This document shows, in pieces, positions 1 to 14,172 of a DNA stretch of 64,000 nucleotides (positions are counted from its first letter, which is position 1; each line of letters opens with the position of its first letter). The notes beneath the pieces were generated by a model, which had not been told where the DNA came from, ran no database searches, and was given only the letters and a program-made list of their open reading frames with translations. The DNA comes from Pyrocephalus nanus (lineage: Eukaryota; Chordata; Aves; Passeriformes; Tyrannidae), in the NCBI GenBank assembly GCA_038380795.1, contig CM076266.1:36531425-36595424 (forward strand). Direction: 5' to 3'. A program made the translations under genes and the position numbers.

Positions 1-3000
1 TCTCTTCTTGCCTGTCCTATCTTCATGTCATCTGCTTCTTCTGTCAGTTGCTCATGAGACTGGGCAGGTAATCTACGCAAAGTCCTTCTTTCCATCCTGA
101 GCAGTTGATGTCTCTCTGCTGCCTCAGATCTCTATGTAGTGTCTGCTAACACTTCATTCAATCACCGGTGTCTCCCCACAAACTATTGTTGTTAGATTAA
201 AATGAAGGACATGAAATCAGAAAATTAAGAAAACCAAAATGCTAACATTATTTTTCTGGTTATGTTATTACTAATTGTTTTGAATCAGTGAAATATCCCA
301 AGTCACGGTGCAAATTCCTTACCCCCTCCTCTGTCCCTTTGTAACTGCAGAGGTTTGTTCAGTTCTTTGCTATGTTTGTAAAACAGGAGGATCGATAGAA
401 AGAGGTTTTATGCTTAATGCTATGTTGTTGTGCTGTCTCTGCTAAATTAGAGCTCTATATTGGTACTGCCTGATAGCCTTTATTTCCTTTGCTGTTGTCT
501 CAGTTCCAGGAGCAGTATTTTGCTTTATGGCTGTGCTGTATCTACTGCTTTTTTTCTTTTTTTTTTTTAACAATGCTCTCATTCTAGGGGATAACTTCCC
601 TTATTAAGGAGGACTTGTAGAAGAACACTTTCTCTTCTCTTTTCTGTCACCTGCAAGACTGCAAATGGCATTACTGACCTGCGTCATTACTGATCCTGTA
701 GTAATCACCCAGCTCATTATTTATTTCTTCCACTCCTACCTCATGATGTTTGCTGTTTCTTTCCATCCACCAGCACACAGTCACACTACTTAGATAACAG
801 AATGAAAAATTAGTAAAATAGAACCTTTCAAGTAAAGAAAAGTAACATTTTATGACTTGCCAATAGACATTTCTCCATTCTTTTTACCTTAAGTTTAGCA
901 AATTACACTTATTGCAGTCAGGGATGTAAATAGTCAAGCTAATCTACTCCATAAGAAACAGAGCTCAAAAGAGGAGTTCTTTGAAAGTCTTCATAATGAG
1001 AGTAAAAAAAGAAAGGTGAAGAGAGGATTTGTAAAACACTGGAGTGAAAACCAAAGGGACAGAAGTGGTTAGCACATCACAGATTGTCACTGTCAGTGAA
1101 CGGCAGTGCTCTTCTGATGATCTTCAGGGTTTCATGATCAAGGATCACCCAAAGCCCAACATGTATCCAGCTATCCTGTGAAACTTTGTTTACAATGGCT
1201 TCAAGACATTGAATCCTTTTTTTTGCCTACTGCACCTTTCTACAGCACAGGAAGGGGACCCTCCCAGCATCTCTAATCTCAAACTAACACTGTGAATAAT
1301 ATACAGAAGAGGATGTCTCCTGCTGTTTTTCTACACCCAAAGATGTAAAAAAAATTGTTTTTTTTTTATCAAGTATATAAAATTTATCATCTTGGAAGGG
1401 CAAATATAGCTGCATGCAGCCACATTTTTTATTTTTGAAAGGGCTTTGCACATTGTGAATTGGTTTCCTGTTTTTTTTTTAAACCCTCAACACTTAACAG
1501 ACCATAATTTTTTTTAAAAAATGATATTTTTCATAGTTTGCATTTGAATAAAGTAGTTGTGAGGTTTTCACACTTGAAGGTTGATAAAATTTTTGTAATG
1601 CTCTGCATGTGTTGAAACTGCTTTAGTAATAATTAGAGAATTAAACTTATTGCATGCATAATTCTAATATAACTACTAGAAGTAGTGTGATTCATGACTA
1701 TGGCCAAAAGTAGTAGAAGAATTTCACAGAAAAATTAGCATAACTGTTAAAAAGCTGCCGATTACATCTTCGCATTTCAACCTAATTGTCACCTGGAAGG
1801 CTCTCTCTTACTGTTGCAGTGGCTGTAGAAAATATCCCATGCGTTTAGGGTATCACACTGATTTCCTGTCTCGACATCCAATCCCGTACATGGGGAAGCA
1901 GCACGATGTGCTTCCTTCTATAAAGCTCCCTACTGGAACTTACATAAGCCAAAGAAATAGTATCTGTTTGAATGGCAGGAGGAATAGCAATGCCAGGGGT
2001 GTCTGTAGAGACTGTCAGAGGAGAAGTCCAGCTCCCATTTCCCTGGAAGTTTGCCATACCTGTATAAGCAGGGCTAATATTGATTGGAGGTGGTGTTGCA
2101 AAGTTGTTTTGCAACTGTCATTCTGGAGTGAGTTCTTTAGAAAATTGGCTCTAAATGACCACAAGCAGAAATAAACTTTGTAGATCTGAAGCTTGGTCTC
2201 TACAGCAGGTCGGCAGCAGTCGGCCACAGTTAACTGAATCTAAAGACAGGATGAATGTGCCTGCAGAAAAGAATAAAGGTGTGTGCTGGAGCTGAGCCTT
2301 CCATGTGTAAGGAACTCTTATTACCTCTACATGTCTTTTACATGTATCCACAAAAGCTTTTTTATTTATTTATTATTTCGTGACTGTCTTGCCCATTAGT
2401 GCTTCCTTAATGTTGCCTGATGCCCCTTGTGTACAGAAAAAGTAACCTGTAAAAAGTAGGAAGAATAATTGAAGAAAAGAGGAGGAATTGTTGGAATGAT
2501 GCCATTTGACCTGATGGTTTCATGACCTGCTCTTGTGTCGAGTTCAGGGACATGTAGCCTGGCTGTGATGTGTTGTCACAGGATGCCTGTTCAAAATGCC
2601 AAGTTCTTACTTTTCGTGCTGTTTGGCATGGCTGCAGAAGTGAGGTGGCAGCAGCTTTGGTGTATTTGCTCTGTCTTGATTTTTTTTCATTAGATAAGAA
2701 ACAATGAAAATGACCTGTATCAAGCAAGGTTAAATACAGGCAGGAACAGTAGGATGTGTTTTTCTTGTTATTCTGTTTTTCTTTTAAGAGATTAATTAAC
2801 AGCCAAAGCTATGCTAATTATATGACTAGGAAATTATCTACCACAGTTAAGGCCAGCATTTTCAGCTGACAGATAGGAGAAGGAAATACAGATACATGCA
2901 CTACTGAATGCAGATATATTTCTGGTGTAGGGTAGGACTGTGCATGTAAGAAATAGAGTACATTGCCTGAATAAACCCCAGTCTTTAAAGTCAGAAGAGT

Positions 3001-6000
3001 AAGTAAGTTTTCATGAAAGGGTAGGAGTACAATAATTTTAGGATGGAGTTTGATGATGTGCCTCTCCTTGGGTTGTTTGTTGTTTTTTTTTCATTTGCAA
3101 GGTTTCTAACAGTAATGATTGAAAGTCAGTGGCTTCTAATCTACTGCCTAAGGCCATGGTTTGATATTAGGTTGTAGCTGAGCTTAAGCAGTCTTTCATT
3201 TTTTTCTTCTGCAAAGTGGTGAAAAGGGAGGGAAGAGGCAAATTATTGAGGTTAGCATATGACTGTGAAGTTGTTCCTTGAAAGTTTTCCTTAGTAGGAA
3301 CTAGAAAGGAGTATTTGGGCTCAGATAAACCTACTCTAATCTCTTTCTTTGTGTCAGAAGTCCTGTAATCAACAATGATGTGTCTTGTGTGAGTGTTCTT
3401 TGGTTTGGGGGCTGAAGTGGAGAAACTTCAGTGTGATCTGCCTTGGACCACTCTCTCTGAGAAAGTAACTATATTGCTGTTGGGCTTGCAAGTTCTTACA
3501 ATGTGTTTTGAAACTCAGCAACAGGCTTAATTTTCTTGTCCCTAATTGTTTTGGGGTTTGAGTGTGCTTGTGAATTCCTCTTGAGTTGTGAGAGAACCTA
3601 TGGTCTTAAGGACTCTGTTTCTATTTATAACACACCCTGTTGACTTACATTGACTACAGAAACACTGAAAGAAGGAAAGTTCCTCTGTGACATGCTTATT
3701 TACCACATGTGCTGTCTTTCAGGACTCTCAGCTTTTTCCATGTCTCCTATACAACACGACAGTAACATGTCAGTTTTCTTGCAACATTTTAAAGTTGTTT
3801 TTTTCCCCTCTTAGGCTGATCACATGCTCTACTACTCAGTTTTACAACTGGAGCTCTGCAAATGACATCAAAAAGACTTTCTCTCGCCTTCCATCTCTTC
3901 TCAAGAGGTTACAGTGAAGGTATAAGACCATGTTCAGGTAGTCCAGTTACCTGAAAACTATGTGCCAAAAGTAGTTTGAATTTGCTGCAGCCTTTTTACT
4001 CATAGAATTATGTATGGACAGAAAGCCCTTCAACTTCTTATGCTTCTTGTGTGTGCAGCTTTAATTCTTGGACACCATCCAGTGACAGCTTGGAGTCATG
4101 CCTGTTGTGACTAGTGATCCCTCTATCTCCCTGCACAGATATATGCTTGGGGTAGGGAAATATCTAGTAAGAAAATGTGGTCATAGAAAAATGCCTAAGT
4201 GAAATAAACTCTACAAATACTAATTAATTAAGCATGTCAGTCTAAGAATAAACTGCAGTCTTTTGTAATTGAAGAATTTTTTTCATCTCAGCTCTATGAG
4301 AAAAGGAAATAAAAAATAGTAGTTAAACTTACTGTTTTATATTCTACCTATCACTTAGTATAGTTGTATGGATACCACAGTATAAACACATTGGTTGTGC
4401 AAATATTTTTATCATCAGCTAAAGAAGATAGCATTTTGAATCGCCATCAGTGAAGGCCTTATCAAGGTGGACTGTTCCTTACTTTGTTCAGTTTCTTAGT
4501 TTGATCGTGGTGCAAAGCTGTTTCATTCAGTGGGTTATGAATGAGGTTGTGCATGCATCTGCTGGTTTAATTTTCTGGAATAAGCAATGATAAAACTACA
4601 AAGTATGGTTTAAAAAAGACCCATACAAACAGAACTGGGCATGTTTTTTGACTGCAACAAAGCACTGAGAATAATTACCTTGGCAAATAAGAGTATAACA
4701 AAATTGCACTTAACAGTCTCCACACAAATAGTTGTCTACATATCACCTGTATGTTTGTGAGGACTCAGTGAAGGTCAGGTTACAGCCTCTATTTCATGCT
4801 TGGTTTTGAAACTGCTTATCAGCACCATTTAGTTGTTGTGGTTTTTTTTTTTTTTTTTTTCATTTTAGCCTAAAAACCTGAGGCAGTCATTCAGGGGCTG
4901 CTTTATGAGTAGGTTAGTTGTCTGCTGTGGGCTAGAGGATGGTATTAGTGCTGCTTCTAGTAGGTGTCAAAACCCACATGGGTGACATAAAAATGTAAAA
5001 CATAAACAAATGAACGCTGCAATGTGGGAACGGAGGTTGAAACGAGAATGACAAACATTAAATAAAGTGCACAGTGTTAATAAGAAAGTAGTTTGATATT
5101 TAAGAACGCTTAGCCAAATATCAGATTTTAGATTTGCTTTGAAAGATGAGAAAATATGAGAGGATAGCAGAATCTTCTTTGTTATGCTGAAATAAATAAA
5201 ATTATTAAAAGTATGCAAAATTTTGAGAATACTTGTATTATGTAGCTGTTGGTGTTTAAAAATCAGGGTCAGTGTTGCGAATTAAATTACATATATGGTG
5301 ATTTTCTTGCTATTCTGTACTTAATGTTCTTTGTCTTATTAGGAGATACGGAGTACTTCTTGTTGTGCTTTGTGTATTATGTTGTACAAAGGTTCTCAGT
5401 GATAACACCAGACAAAAGGTTAATCTATTTTCAGTGTGGTTTATTGGCATGGATTGTGGGAACTTTGAGGGAATGTTCAAGCTCGAGTATGTAGAGAACA
5501 GGGCAGGGAAATATTTAATTAAAAAAATTACATTAGGGAAAGATATATTAACTTTTTAAGATTTAAGTATACCATCTACTTACATTCTTTCATTGCAAGA
5601 ATTATAAAAAAGTAACATTTAAGTAGTATATATCTGTTGCCAGAGGATTGAATTCAAGCTGCTTCATGGACGGAAGTCATGAGCTAAGCACTTGGAACGA
5701 GTTTGTGAAAGTTCAGTGTTTGAAAGCGGCATTAGACGACAGTAGCCTCTGCTGGAACAAATGGTATTTTCTTTAAAATTACTCCTCTTAGTTGGTCTGT
5801 TCAGTGGGGAAAAGAAAAGCTTCCCTTATGAAATGACTAATCCTAAAATTCGAACAGACTTTATGACCAACTCCAAGTCATTGATTCAGCTTATTAAGTG
5901 TCATATGAAGAAAATACTATGGACTACTTAACTTGAAACATTTTTTGAAGATTTTAATTAGTGGCACATGTAATTAAACAACTTGAAATACTTTTTTATT

Positions 6001-6493
6001 TTCTGGTTTTATTAAATGCTCAGATAAAATCGTAAATTAAAAAATACAGCCCAGGTAATAGAAGCAAAGTAATTAACACATTAACGTAACAAAAGTGAAG
6101 TAATTAATGCACTGTAAAGGTTGTCGTGTGCTATTTAAATGCATCCAAAAAGCAAAAATAGAAACCAAGATGGTTTGCTTTGATTTGACTGGTTCTGCCC
6201 TTCTTCTAAACACAGGCAGAGATTAGTTTAAAAAGTGTTAGTAAAGCAATCAGCTGTCTCTTCTGTGAGGCTTATTTAGTGATAGCTTGCTTGTCTTCTC
6301 CCTGTGGAGGGAGTTAAGCAGTGTAGGACTGAGGAGAAATTGCTGCAATGCTGCTTTCTGTTGTGGAGAGATGACGGAATATTCATTTTTTAGGGCAGTT
6401 ATTTTGTCTCTGGATTTGGTTGTGCTGGATCACACCCTGTTTAGTACATGTCACTTTGCTGCTCTGTGTTTGAAACGTTGTCTTCACATTATC
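1..6493. other. Non-coding AT-rich flank or distal intron, no gene recognised
   Basis: I see no conserved coding exon here apart from the weak minus-strand candidate at 1944-2114, which has its own entry. The sequence is AT-rich with scattered T runs, for example about 19 T ending at 4860, and AT-rich stretches near 1320-1570. The short ORFs have no recognisable domain, show exon-like boundaries only at the one candidate, and overlap each other on both strands. The stretch is either intergenic DNA upstream of ANKRD28 or part of a long 5' intron. The sequence alone cannot decide between these. Confidence 0.6.
1944..2114 (-). other. Unidentified exon-like ORF segment on the minus strand
   Basis: The segment reads on the minus strand as 57 uninterrupted codons (171 nt, both ends in phase 0). 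It is rich in Pro, Thr, Ser and Asn, with stretches such as NNFATPPPINISPAYTG and TPGIAIPPAIQTDTI. On the minus strand it is preceded by an AG dinucleotide (...gaatgacag) and followed directly by a perfect GTAAGT donor hexamer at 1943-1938. The pyrimidine tract before the AG is poor, and the base before the donor is T rather than G. The reading frame stays open past the donor for another 32 codons, and an even longer ORF of 111 codons lies opposite on the plus strand. I do not recognise the protein. It could be a real exon of an unidentified minus-strand gene, a fragment of an old retrocopy, or chance. Confidence 0.2.
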
Positions 6494-6900
6494 AGGATTG
6501 GAAGGGACCTCTGGAGATCTTCTAGTCCAACCTCCCTGCCAAGCAGGGTCACCTAGAGCAGGTTACATGGAAACATGTCCAGATGGGTTTTGAATGTCTC
6601 CAGAGAAGGTGAATCCATGACCTCCATGGGCAGCCTGTTCCAGTGCTCTGCCACTCTCAATGTAAAGTTCTTCCTCATGTTGAGATGGAGCTTCTTTTGG
6701 TTTAGTTTATGGTCACTGCTCCGCGTCCTGTCACCAGACACCACTGAGAAGAGTTTGGCAACATCCTCTTGGCCCTGCCTTGGAGATATTTGTATGCATT
6801 AATGAGATCCCCTCTTGATTTTCTGTAGACTAAAGAGGCCTAGCTCTAGTCCTCATAAGAGGAGATGTCTTCTCCCAGTCTTTTCCCATGTGGCCCCTAT
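6494..6900 (-). mobile_element. CR1 LINE, 3' fragment (ORF2 C-terminus and 3' UTR)
   Basis: Read on the minus strand, this is the tail of a CR1 non-LTR retrotransposon. Minus-strand codons at 6744-6553 encode the typical CR1 ORF2 C-terminus, including the segments EHWNRLPMEVMDSPSLETFK and THLDMFPCNLL, followed by a TAG stop. Downstream comes the conserved CR1 3' end, seen on the plus strand from 6494 as ggattggaagggacctctgg and a nearby ttctagtccaacctccctgc. Only about 0.4 kb of the roughly 4.5-kb family length is present, as expected from 5' truncation during target-primed insertion. The boundary near 6900 is fuzzy. It differs from the 18.5-kb copy and probably belongs to another CR1 subfamily. 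Confidence 0.9.
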
Positions 6901-9900
6901 CTTACCCCTGAGGAAGTGAAAGACTTTAACTTTTCCTGTGGCACAATTCTTCTTGGGTTCCTGTCTGTCAAGAAAAAAATCTGACTTATTTGTTTTTAAG
7001 AGCACTGCACCTAGATACTTGGAGGTAGCCAAATGTATTTTGGAAGTGAATTTTGTGGAATCAGTAGTGGTACTTAAAGTGAGTAAGGCCTCAGTTTGGC
7101 TTAAGTGATCTATTTCAGACTGATAGCATTACTATCTCGGGATTAATTTTCACAGGAATGTTTGTGTCCGCCATGCAAGAGGACTTAGCTGTAACAGTTA
7201 ATCTTTTTCTCACCCCTTTAGATGTTCCACTGTCTGTGAAATGCAATAATAGTTTACAAAAAAAAATTACCTCTTTTATGACAATAATGACCACATCCTG
7301 CTGAACTTAAAAAATGTGCTTTTATGCACAGCAGTCCTCAGATGAGATAGAGAAGGTGACTGACTTCTGGCAGTCAGAGAAATCCTATTTTATTCCCTTT
7401 TCAGGCTGTATTGATGTAATGGAGTCTGCTATGGCACTTGTGCATGGCAGGTAAGAACACTACTTTTCCTCATGTGTTTATGTGGAAGTGGCAGTCATGA
7501 TTTAAGCTTTAAGCAATTGGCAGAGTTCAGGTAAAGGAGATGTTTGGCTGTGTATCCTGTCCAAGCAACTGAGTCCTTCCGTGGAGAAAGAAAGTCCTGA
7601 AGTGTGTGGTAGTATCCTCTTTGTTTCTCATGGAACTACACTGAACTGGAAAAAATGGAAAATCATGTTTTGACTTAAGTATTTGACCTGTCATTATCTG
7701 ATTTCAGCCTCTTGTAAGGTGAAGTGATGCTACATCCATATGCTGACAATGTGTCTCTAAGTCTGCTGGCCAGTTCTCTTTTGAGTTTGCATTTGGGGGA
7801 AATAAAAGCTCTGTGTCACTGAGCTGTGTTAAAAGCATATATTGACAGACCTATGTGGAACACCTCTGTTCCAAGTGTATTCTGACTTCTCACGTCCCAT
7901 CTTAAAGCCATGGTTTTGTCCTCTACCAGTAGCTTCAAAGCTGATAACAAAACCCCACGTACATTAGCAGTGCTGGAAATGTTTATGTGAAATTGCAGAC
8001 TCTTAAATCTATTCAAAGAGCTGCTTATTCCATATATTTTGCTATGTATTCCATTTTTTTTCTTGAAACACATAGCCAATAGGATTAAAAGGACAACTGC
8101 TGATTGCGCTGCTGTCTCTGGGAATAGAGAAATGACTGCATGCATTGTTGGTCCCTATGAATTATGGCACTTCCTCTTTAAAGATCCACTCAGGCCATTT
8201 GGATGTACTTCCATTTTTGCTTTTAAAAATTACTCTAAAGACATTCTTCTAAAAGGTATTCTTTTCGGGGAGGGAGAAACAACTCCAAGGAAATTCTTAC
8301 CTGTGATGATTTGTTTCTGTTGCTGCATGAGCTTAATGTTTCCAATAGACATTCTTTTTTTTGCCTATCCCTTAATTTCACAAATGCATGCTTTTTTGTT
8401 TGAAATAGTATTTATATTTTTTAATTCTCTCTGATGGATGTGTAGTTTTTTAAGTATTTTCTAAAATGCTCCTACCCTTCTTCCTATTTTTTCTACCCTC
8501 ATAAACTGGAACTGTTAAAATTCAGACATGTGAAAATGAAATTGTAATGATTAAAACTCATGAATTAAGAAACAATTTCTTAAAAGTGATGTGCTACTAA
8601 AAGATTACCTCACAAACCGCCACCCTGCTATCCTATAAATTCTATTGATCAACTCTAAACTCTGTGCCTTGGCAGATACATAAAGCATGCAATGCTTTCC
8701 TCCCTCTACCCAATATGCATTTTTAACAGTTGTCTTCCTGTAGATGTTCTGAAATATGTCACAGCTGTGTACCACAAAGTCTCTGTTCCTCAGTAATAAT
8801 CTGAGGGGTTTTAGCTCTTCAGTCCTCTTGTGTTTCTCAAGCACTGAAGTTTCTGTGAAGCCAAACTGTAGCTTTTGAGAGGTAACCAGCTACGGACAAA
8901 ATAGACTCAAATAGCTCTGAACCTGTGTTTTCTTCTTTGATTTTAATGTGTATGAAGACCACTTCTTGTAGTCTCTTCTTTGAATGTGACAAGCATCTGT
9001 TCAGATTGAAAGCATTACTCTTTTCTGGCTTTGTTAAAGTAAAGTGGTTTTGAAAAGTAGCTGTAAGTTCTAAAAAACTATCCTGGTTGTGAACTTTCTT
9101 GATGTGTTGTTTTAGATATGAACGTCTATGACTCACAGCACAGCACCTTATTTTTATCCAGATAATTACCTTGCTAAAAGATGTGTGAAATAGCATTTAA
9201 AGAGTTCTTCCCTCAGCTTAAGGAGCAATGCTATTGTGTACCTTTTTGTCTGTCTTTTTGATGTTATGTCTCGTCAGTATTCACCTTTTGCTTGCTTTGC
9301 TTTCTTCCCAAATTTTTAAATGAAAATTACCTCTGAACTAGCTGATAAAAAGAATTGTAAAAACGGAAGACCGTGGAAGTGGAATCTGAACTGCAGTAGT
9401 TTGTGTTTTTTTCTTTTTTTTTTTTTTTAAAGTGTGTCATTCTCAGGTATACCTTAAGAATTTTCAGTGTTGGTATGGCTTTTTTGTATATATAGTTATT
9501 ATTTGAAGTTACTTGTGTGGATACACTAAAATAATATGCAGGTAGAGGTTTCTGGAATCATTAGAGGATCTTACTCCTCTTTGGCCTTGATCATTTTTCA
9601 TTTTTAATAGTGGTATGAACATCAGAGGATCAGCACATGTTTTCACTTATGTCATTTGGGATGTTTCATAGCTTCTCTATTCTCCAGGCTTGTCAGTTCA
9701 TTATTTTACCTCTTGTTTTAGCCAGGGAACTGTTCAAGCTCAAAGATTTTTTTTCTGAATAGCAAATCATTAAGTAGGATTCAACAGCAGGAGTGCTCTT
9801 CAATCTATTTTTGAATTTACTTTTATTTAGAAATGGTCTAATACTTTTGACATGATCTCTGACAGTTCTGCTGATTCATAATGAAACAGCTTGAGTTACT

Positions 9901-12900
9901 GCTTCATTTGCCTGTGAAGCTCCTCTGAGTAGTTGCCCCTGGTAAATAGTAGTAACTGAGGAAATGGCATGGCCTAGCATCTTCCTACCCCTTTATGTTC
10001 TCTCCTCCCCTCAAATCAGCTCAGCTCACAGCTGGACATACATGTTAATGATATTGATTTTATGTTAGTGTACCTACTTGTGAACTGTGATTATTGGATG
10101 CAGACATCCTTGTGAATATCTGCTGCTGCTAAACCTACTGGGAATTGTAAATGCTGTTACTAAAACCTGTAGAATGCTCTGAAATAATATACCTGATCTT
10201 AATCAACCAAAAAGTTTAAGGATCAAGTAAACCAAAATAAGTACATCAAGTTTCTTTTTAGTTTAAGATCATAAACAGTTTTCTCACATATCTTAGAGGC
10301 ATGAAAACTAGGAGAAAGTGAGATACCATTTTAAATTAACTGTACATTTGATGCTCCTTGAAGCTTGGTATAAAATATAAACAAATCATCACAAGGATTC
10401 TAGACCAGCAGGTGGATGTCTATTCTCCCTCTTCCGGCCCCTGAGATACCCAGAAATATCTTTGGAACAACTTCTTGTCCTTCCTGATAGTACTCTAGTT
10501 TAAATGTAACCATCATAAATAAGCTGTCCGTGTTACATTGAAACTATCTGTAGCATGATGTGCTTCTACCACCTCATCTGATGTAAAAGATGAAGTGTTA
10601 GGTGTTGCATATGTTAATTTACATATCCTGGGATCCAAAGTAAGCTTAGTTTTGTATTTTAAAAGAGAACTGAAGAAAACTGAACGTGGCGCATTTTTCA
10701 ATTACAATTAGTACTTTGTTTCATGATAAGCCTTTACACCTTGGTTCTGACTTCCCTGAATTTGGGTGCCCCACCTACACAGCTGTTTTGAGAATAGCAG
10801 CTTTCTGTGGCATGTTGCTCCAGATGCTGGTGATGCCTTTGTCTGCCCTCGCTCAGATACTTCCAGGAGTCATCTTTTTGGATGGAACTTCTCCCACTTT
10901 TGCTGAGATTAGTCTCACACTGTGTCTTTGTGAGATCCTTGTTGTTTCTTCCAGTGTGGTTATTGCTTTTTCTCTGCTCAACACAACTTGGTTCAGAAGG
11001 CTGCCCGCCAGTGTTGATTCTGTTGGGGTTTTATTTCTTAGTCACTGCATTTTGTCTTGTCTCTGTAACAAATGATTATCTTAAATAGCTTCTCTCTGAA
11101 TTATTGATGTTCCACAATGACTTCATTCTCCAATGTATTTACTTTCTACTGTGAACATCTCTGCATTATACTGTGAGATGGAAATATTCACGTGAAATAC
11201 AGCATTATTCGGCCTCTGCAGTACTGTTCTATGTGAGTCTCTTCGTATCTTTACAGTACTACAGCTTTCTATGTAGAATTCTACAAATAATTATAAATTC
11301 AGAGATTAAGGTGTTCAGTGTCTGGTACTGTAGGTAGTTCTTATTTTAAGTGCTAAATCTTCCTCTGTTTCCCAGCTTAACTGCTTCCATAACAGTAAGA
11401 GCAGAGCATCATATTTGCTTTGTGTTCTCCTGCTATCTTGCCAGACTATCCTCCGAATGTGAGTGCAGATGGTATGACTCATTTACACTTGTCCTAAGCA
11501 GGCGAGGTACTTAACACCAAGTATGTGCCTCCAGCTTTTGATTCCCGCGAAAAAGAGTGTTTTCCTCTCCCCACCCCAACTAGAATTCTTTTGCTATGAT
11601 TCAATCAGATTTTAGTTCACCTTCCTTTTAAAATTAGCGATCTCTAATACAAATGCAATTGACTTTATTTTTAAAAGATGCAGACTTCTTCTGATTTTGC
11701 TGAAGCCACTTATAAATAGGAAAAAGGAAGATAACCTAAGGAAATGGCTCCATCGTTTGGGTGTAGAAAATACCCTGAGGTATTGTAGACCACTCTGCTA
11801 CTTTTACAATACCTTTGGAATAGAGATAACTGTTTTTTCTAAGTGCATTAGGAAGTTGGGGTGTTCTGCAACGTGAGTAAATGGGCAAACATTTTTCTTC
11901 CTGAAATAGACTGTGTCTGAAAGACCTTTTGGTCTTGGATGTGCTGAAAAATGGTTTGCCTTCCCTCTTTAGGAGAAGGGACAGAAACAAAGACTTGGGA
12001 ATTTGTGTGTTTGATGGGGATGCAATGTTATTTTCTTTTTTAAATAGGATATTTCTCCCTTATTTAATCCATGCCTCAGCTGAGGATCTGCTGTTAGAGG
12101 TAATGTTCAGGAGCATGCAGTGTGCTGAAGGCACACTTGGCACTGAACAGCACCAAAGTGGAACTGAGAGAAGGATAATGTATAGTCAAGTGCTTTACTT
12201 GTTTAGCTTGTCCGTTTTCGCTTGTCAGACCCCAAATCAAGCTCCATATTGCAATATAAAATCCTTTTTTCCTTTTTAAGGCAGTGTGTTTACTGAGAGA
12301 AAGGATCAGGAGCACCTTTTTCTGAACTTTTATTTAATACTGGTAATTTAAATGGGCAGAACTTGAAAGTTGTTTTTCATTGTACCATGGCTATGTCTGT
12401 CTACATATAAAAATAATATAGTAGCTCTGTTTTTCAGCAGAAACTTACTTTGTTTTCTTGCAGCTGTTTCCCATATATGCTGTTTCTCAAAAAAAATTTG
12501 GAGGACCAGCCCTCCCTTAAATCTATGTAGGTGTTTATAATGTGCACCGGAGCTGCAAGTCTGCTCCCACCTGGAAGCTGAGCGCTCTTGTTTAAGGCTC
12601 GTACTCCCTCTGATGGCAAACTGCAGCGCTTCTCTTGCTTTCTATGTTTGCTTTCATCTCTCTCCCTTGGTCTCCATTTTATCTTTTTGCTTTGATGCTG
12701 GATTAGGCTAAGTCATTTCATGTGTGTGTGTGTCTCACTGTAAGTGTAGTTTTAATAAAGTGATAAAAATTGAAGGGCCCTACCAGACTGCAGATATAGT
12801 AGACAACAATAAGCTATTTGGTTACATAGGGGGAAGGGGGTGTTTATCTTCTCTACTTGAATTTATTTAACATTTTTAACTATCACAGTAATTCCTGTGT

Positions 12901-14131
12901 GATACTAGTGAGACGTATTTCCTAATGCTTAGTCTAAACTGATGACTCAATCTCCCTAAAGCTTGAATAAGGGTACTTTGCTCTTTTAAACTCAAATTCT
13001 TTGTTCCAAAATTCAAGTATTCGGATAAGTTGCTTTTGTGTGGGATCATTATTATGTTTAAATCTTGAAATTATACTAGTCAAAATCTAATAAATAGAAA
13101 ACAGATATAAAAAGAACTGTCATTGCAACTTGTGTGTTAATAATGTGATAACATAGGGTAATCTTTTATTAGTCATTGATAAGTTTGACATGTAGATTAC
13201 AAATAGTGCAAAATAAAGCTGTTTATCATGTGGCTATGGAAATAAGACATTGAATAGTTTATATGTCTGTGTGTAAAATATTAGCTTGAGAGAAAAAATA
13301 GTGATCCTGTTACCTATGTGATAAATGAGCCTTTGCTACAGCATTGCTCAGAGGAGAGGGAAACTGGCAGATCTTTTTGTTCCATTGCATCTCCTTTCTA
13401 CTTCAGTAGTAGTAGTTTCAAACGTTTCCTGGATGTGTTTGTTAAATTATTTAATTATTATTAAATATTACTAATTTCATTAAATCTAATCTTTACTTAA
13501 CATCAATTATTGAAATGGGTAAAGACTATTGGTTCTGGTTCATTGCCACTGACTACAATAGCACTGTCAGGTGCTTACTGCCTGTGTGCTGCTTGTCAGA
13601 TGTAATGCTGGCAAGAGTTTCAGGTGGCAGAAAAGGTGTTGGTAGAAGTTTATAATATTTTAATGAGTTTTCTGGTGTGTTGGCAGGCATTTTCTGATGG
13701 CACTAAATTGATAGTTCATCTGAATCAGAATCCCCTATTTAGTTCAATTTGTAGGAACAGGTAGTGCTGTTGGGATGTCAGGCTTTCAAATATTGTTTGT
13801 GTTTGCTTGCTCACCCTTGCACCTGCTTGAGAATCCTATTTAGTATGCATTTGGCAATTTTGGTGGAAGTAGGTGAACCTGTAAACATGTTGGAAAGACT
13901 AACTAAAAGAGCCTTCAGCCTTTAATGTCTCCTTGAATGTGAAGTCAGTAGTCTTAAAAATTTGGGTGCCTGTCTTAAATTTGTGAAGTAACTAGAGCCT
14001 TCCAGGAATTTTGGTACTTATAGAAGAGATGTAGAAGAATATGTGCGAGGAAGAAATTTTGTGGTCTTGCTCAAGTGTTTCGGTTTTCTTTGGTGTGCTG
14101 CCACCAAGTGACAAGACTTGATATTGCTGCT

Positions 14132-14172
<41 letters not shown>

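Noticed and set aside
1839..2174. 111-codon plus-strand ORF
   Set aside because: It lies opposite the minus-strand exon-like ORF, has Cys/Arg-rich composition and no recognisable domain, so it is treated as a shadow or chance.
8039..8434. 131-codon plus-strand ORF with hydrophobic stretches
   Set aside because: Its Phe/Leu/Ile/Cys richness comes from T-rich DNA. It has no family resemblance and no splice or promoter context.
10686..11075. 129-codon plus-strand ORF resembling a membrane protein
   Set aside because: Hydrophobicity again follows T-richness. I recognise no motif, and a second frame overlaps it at 10882-11088.
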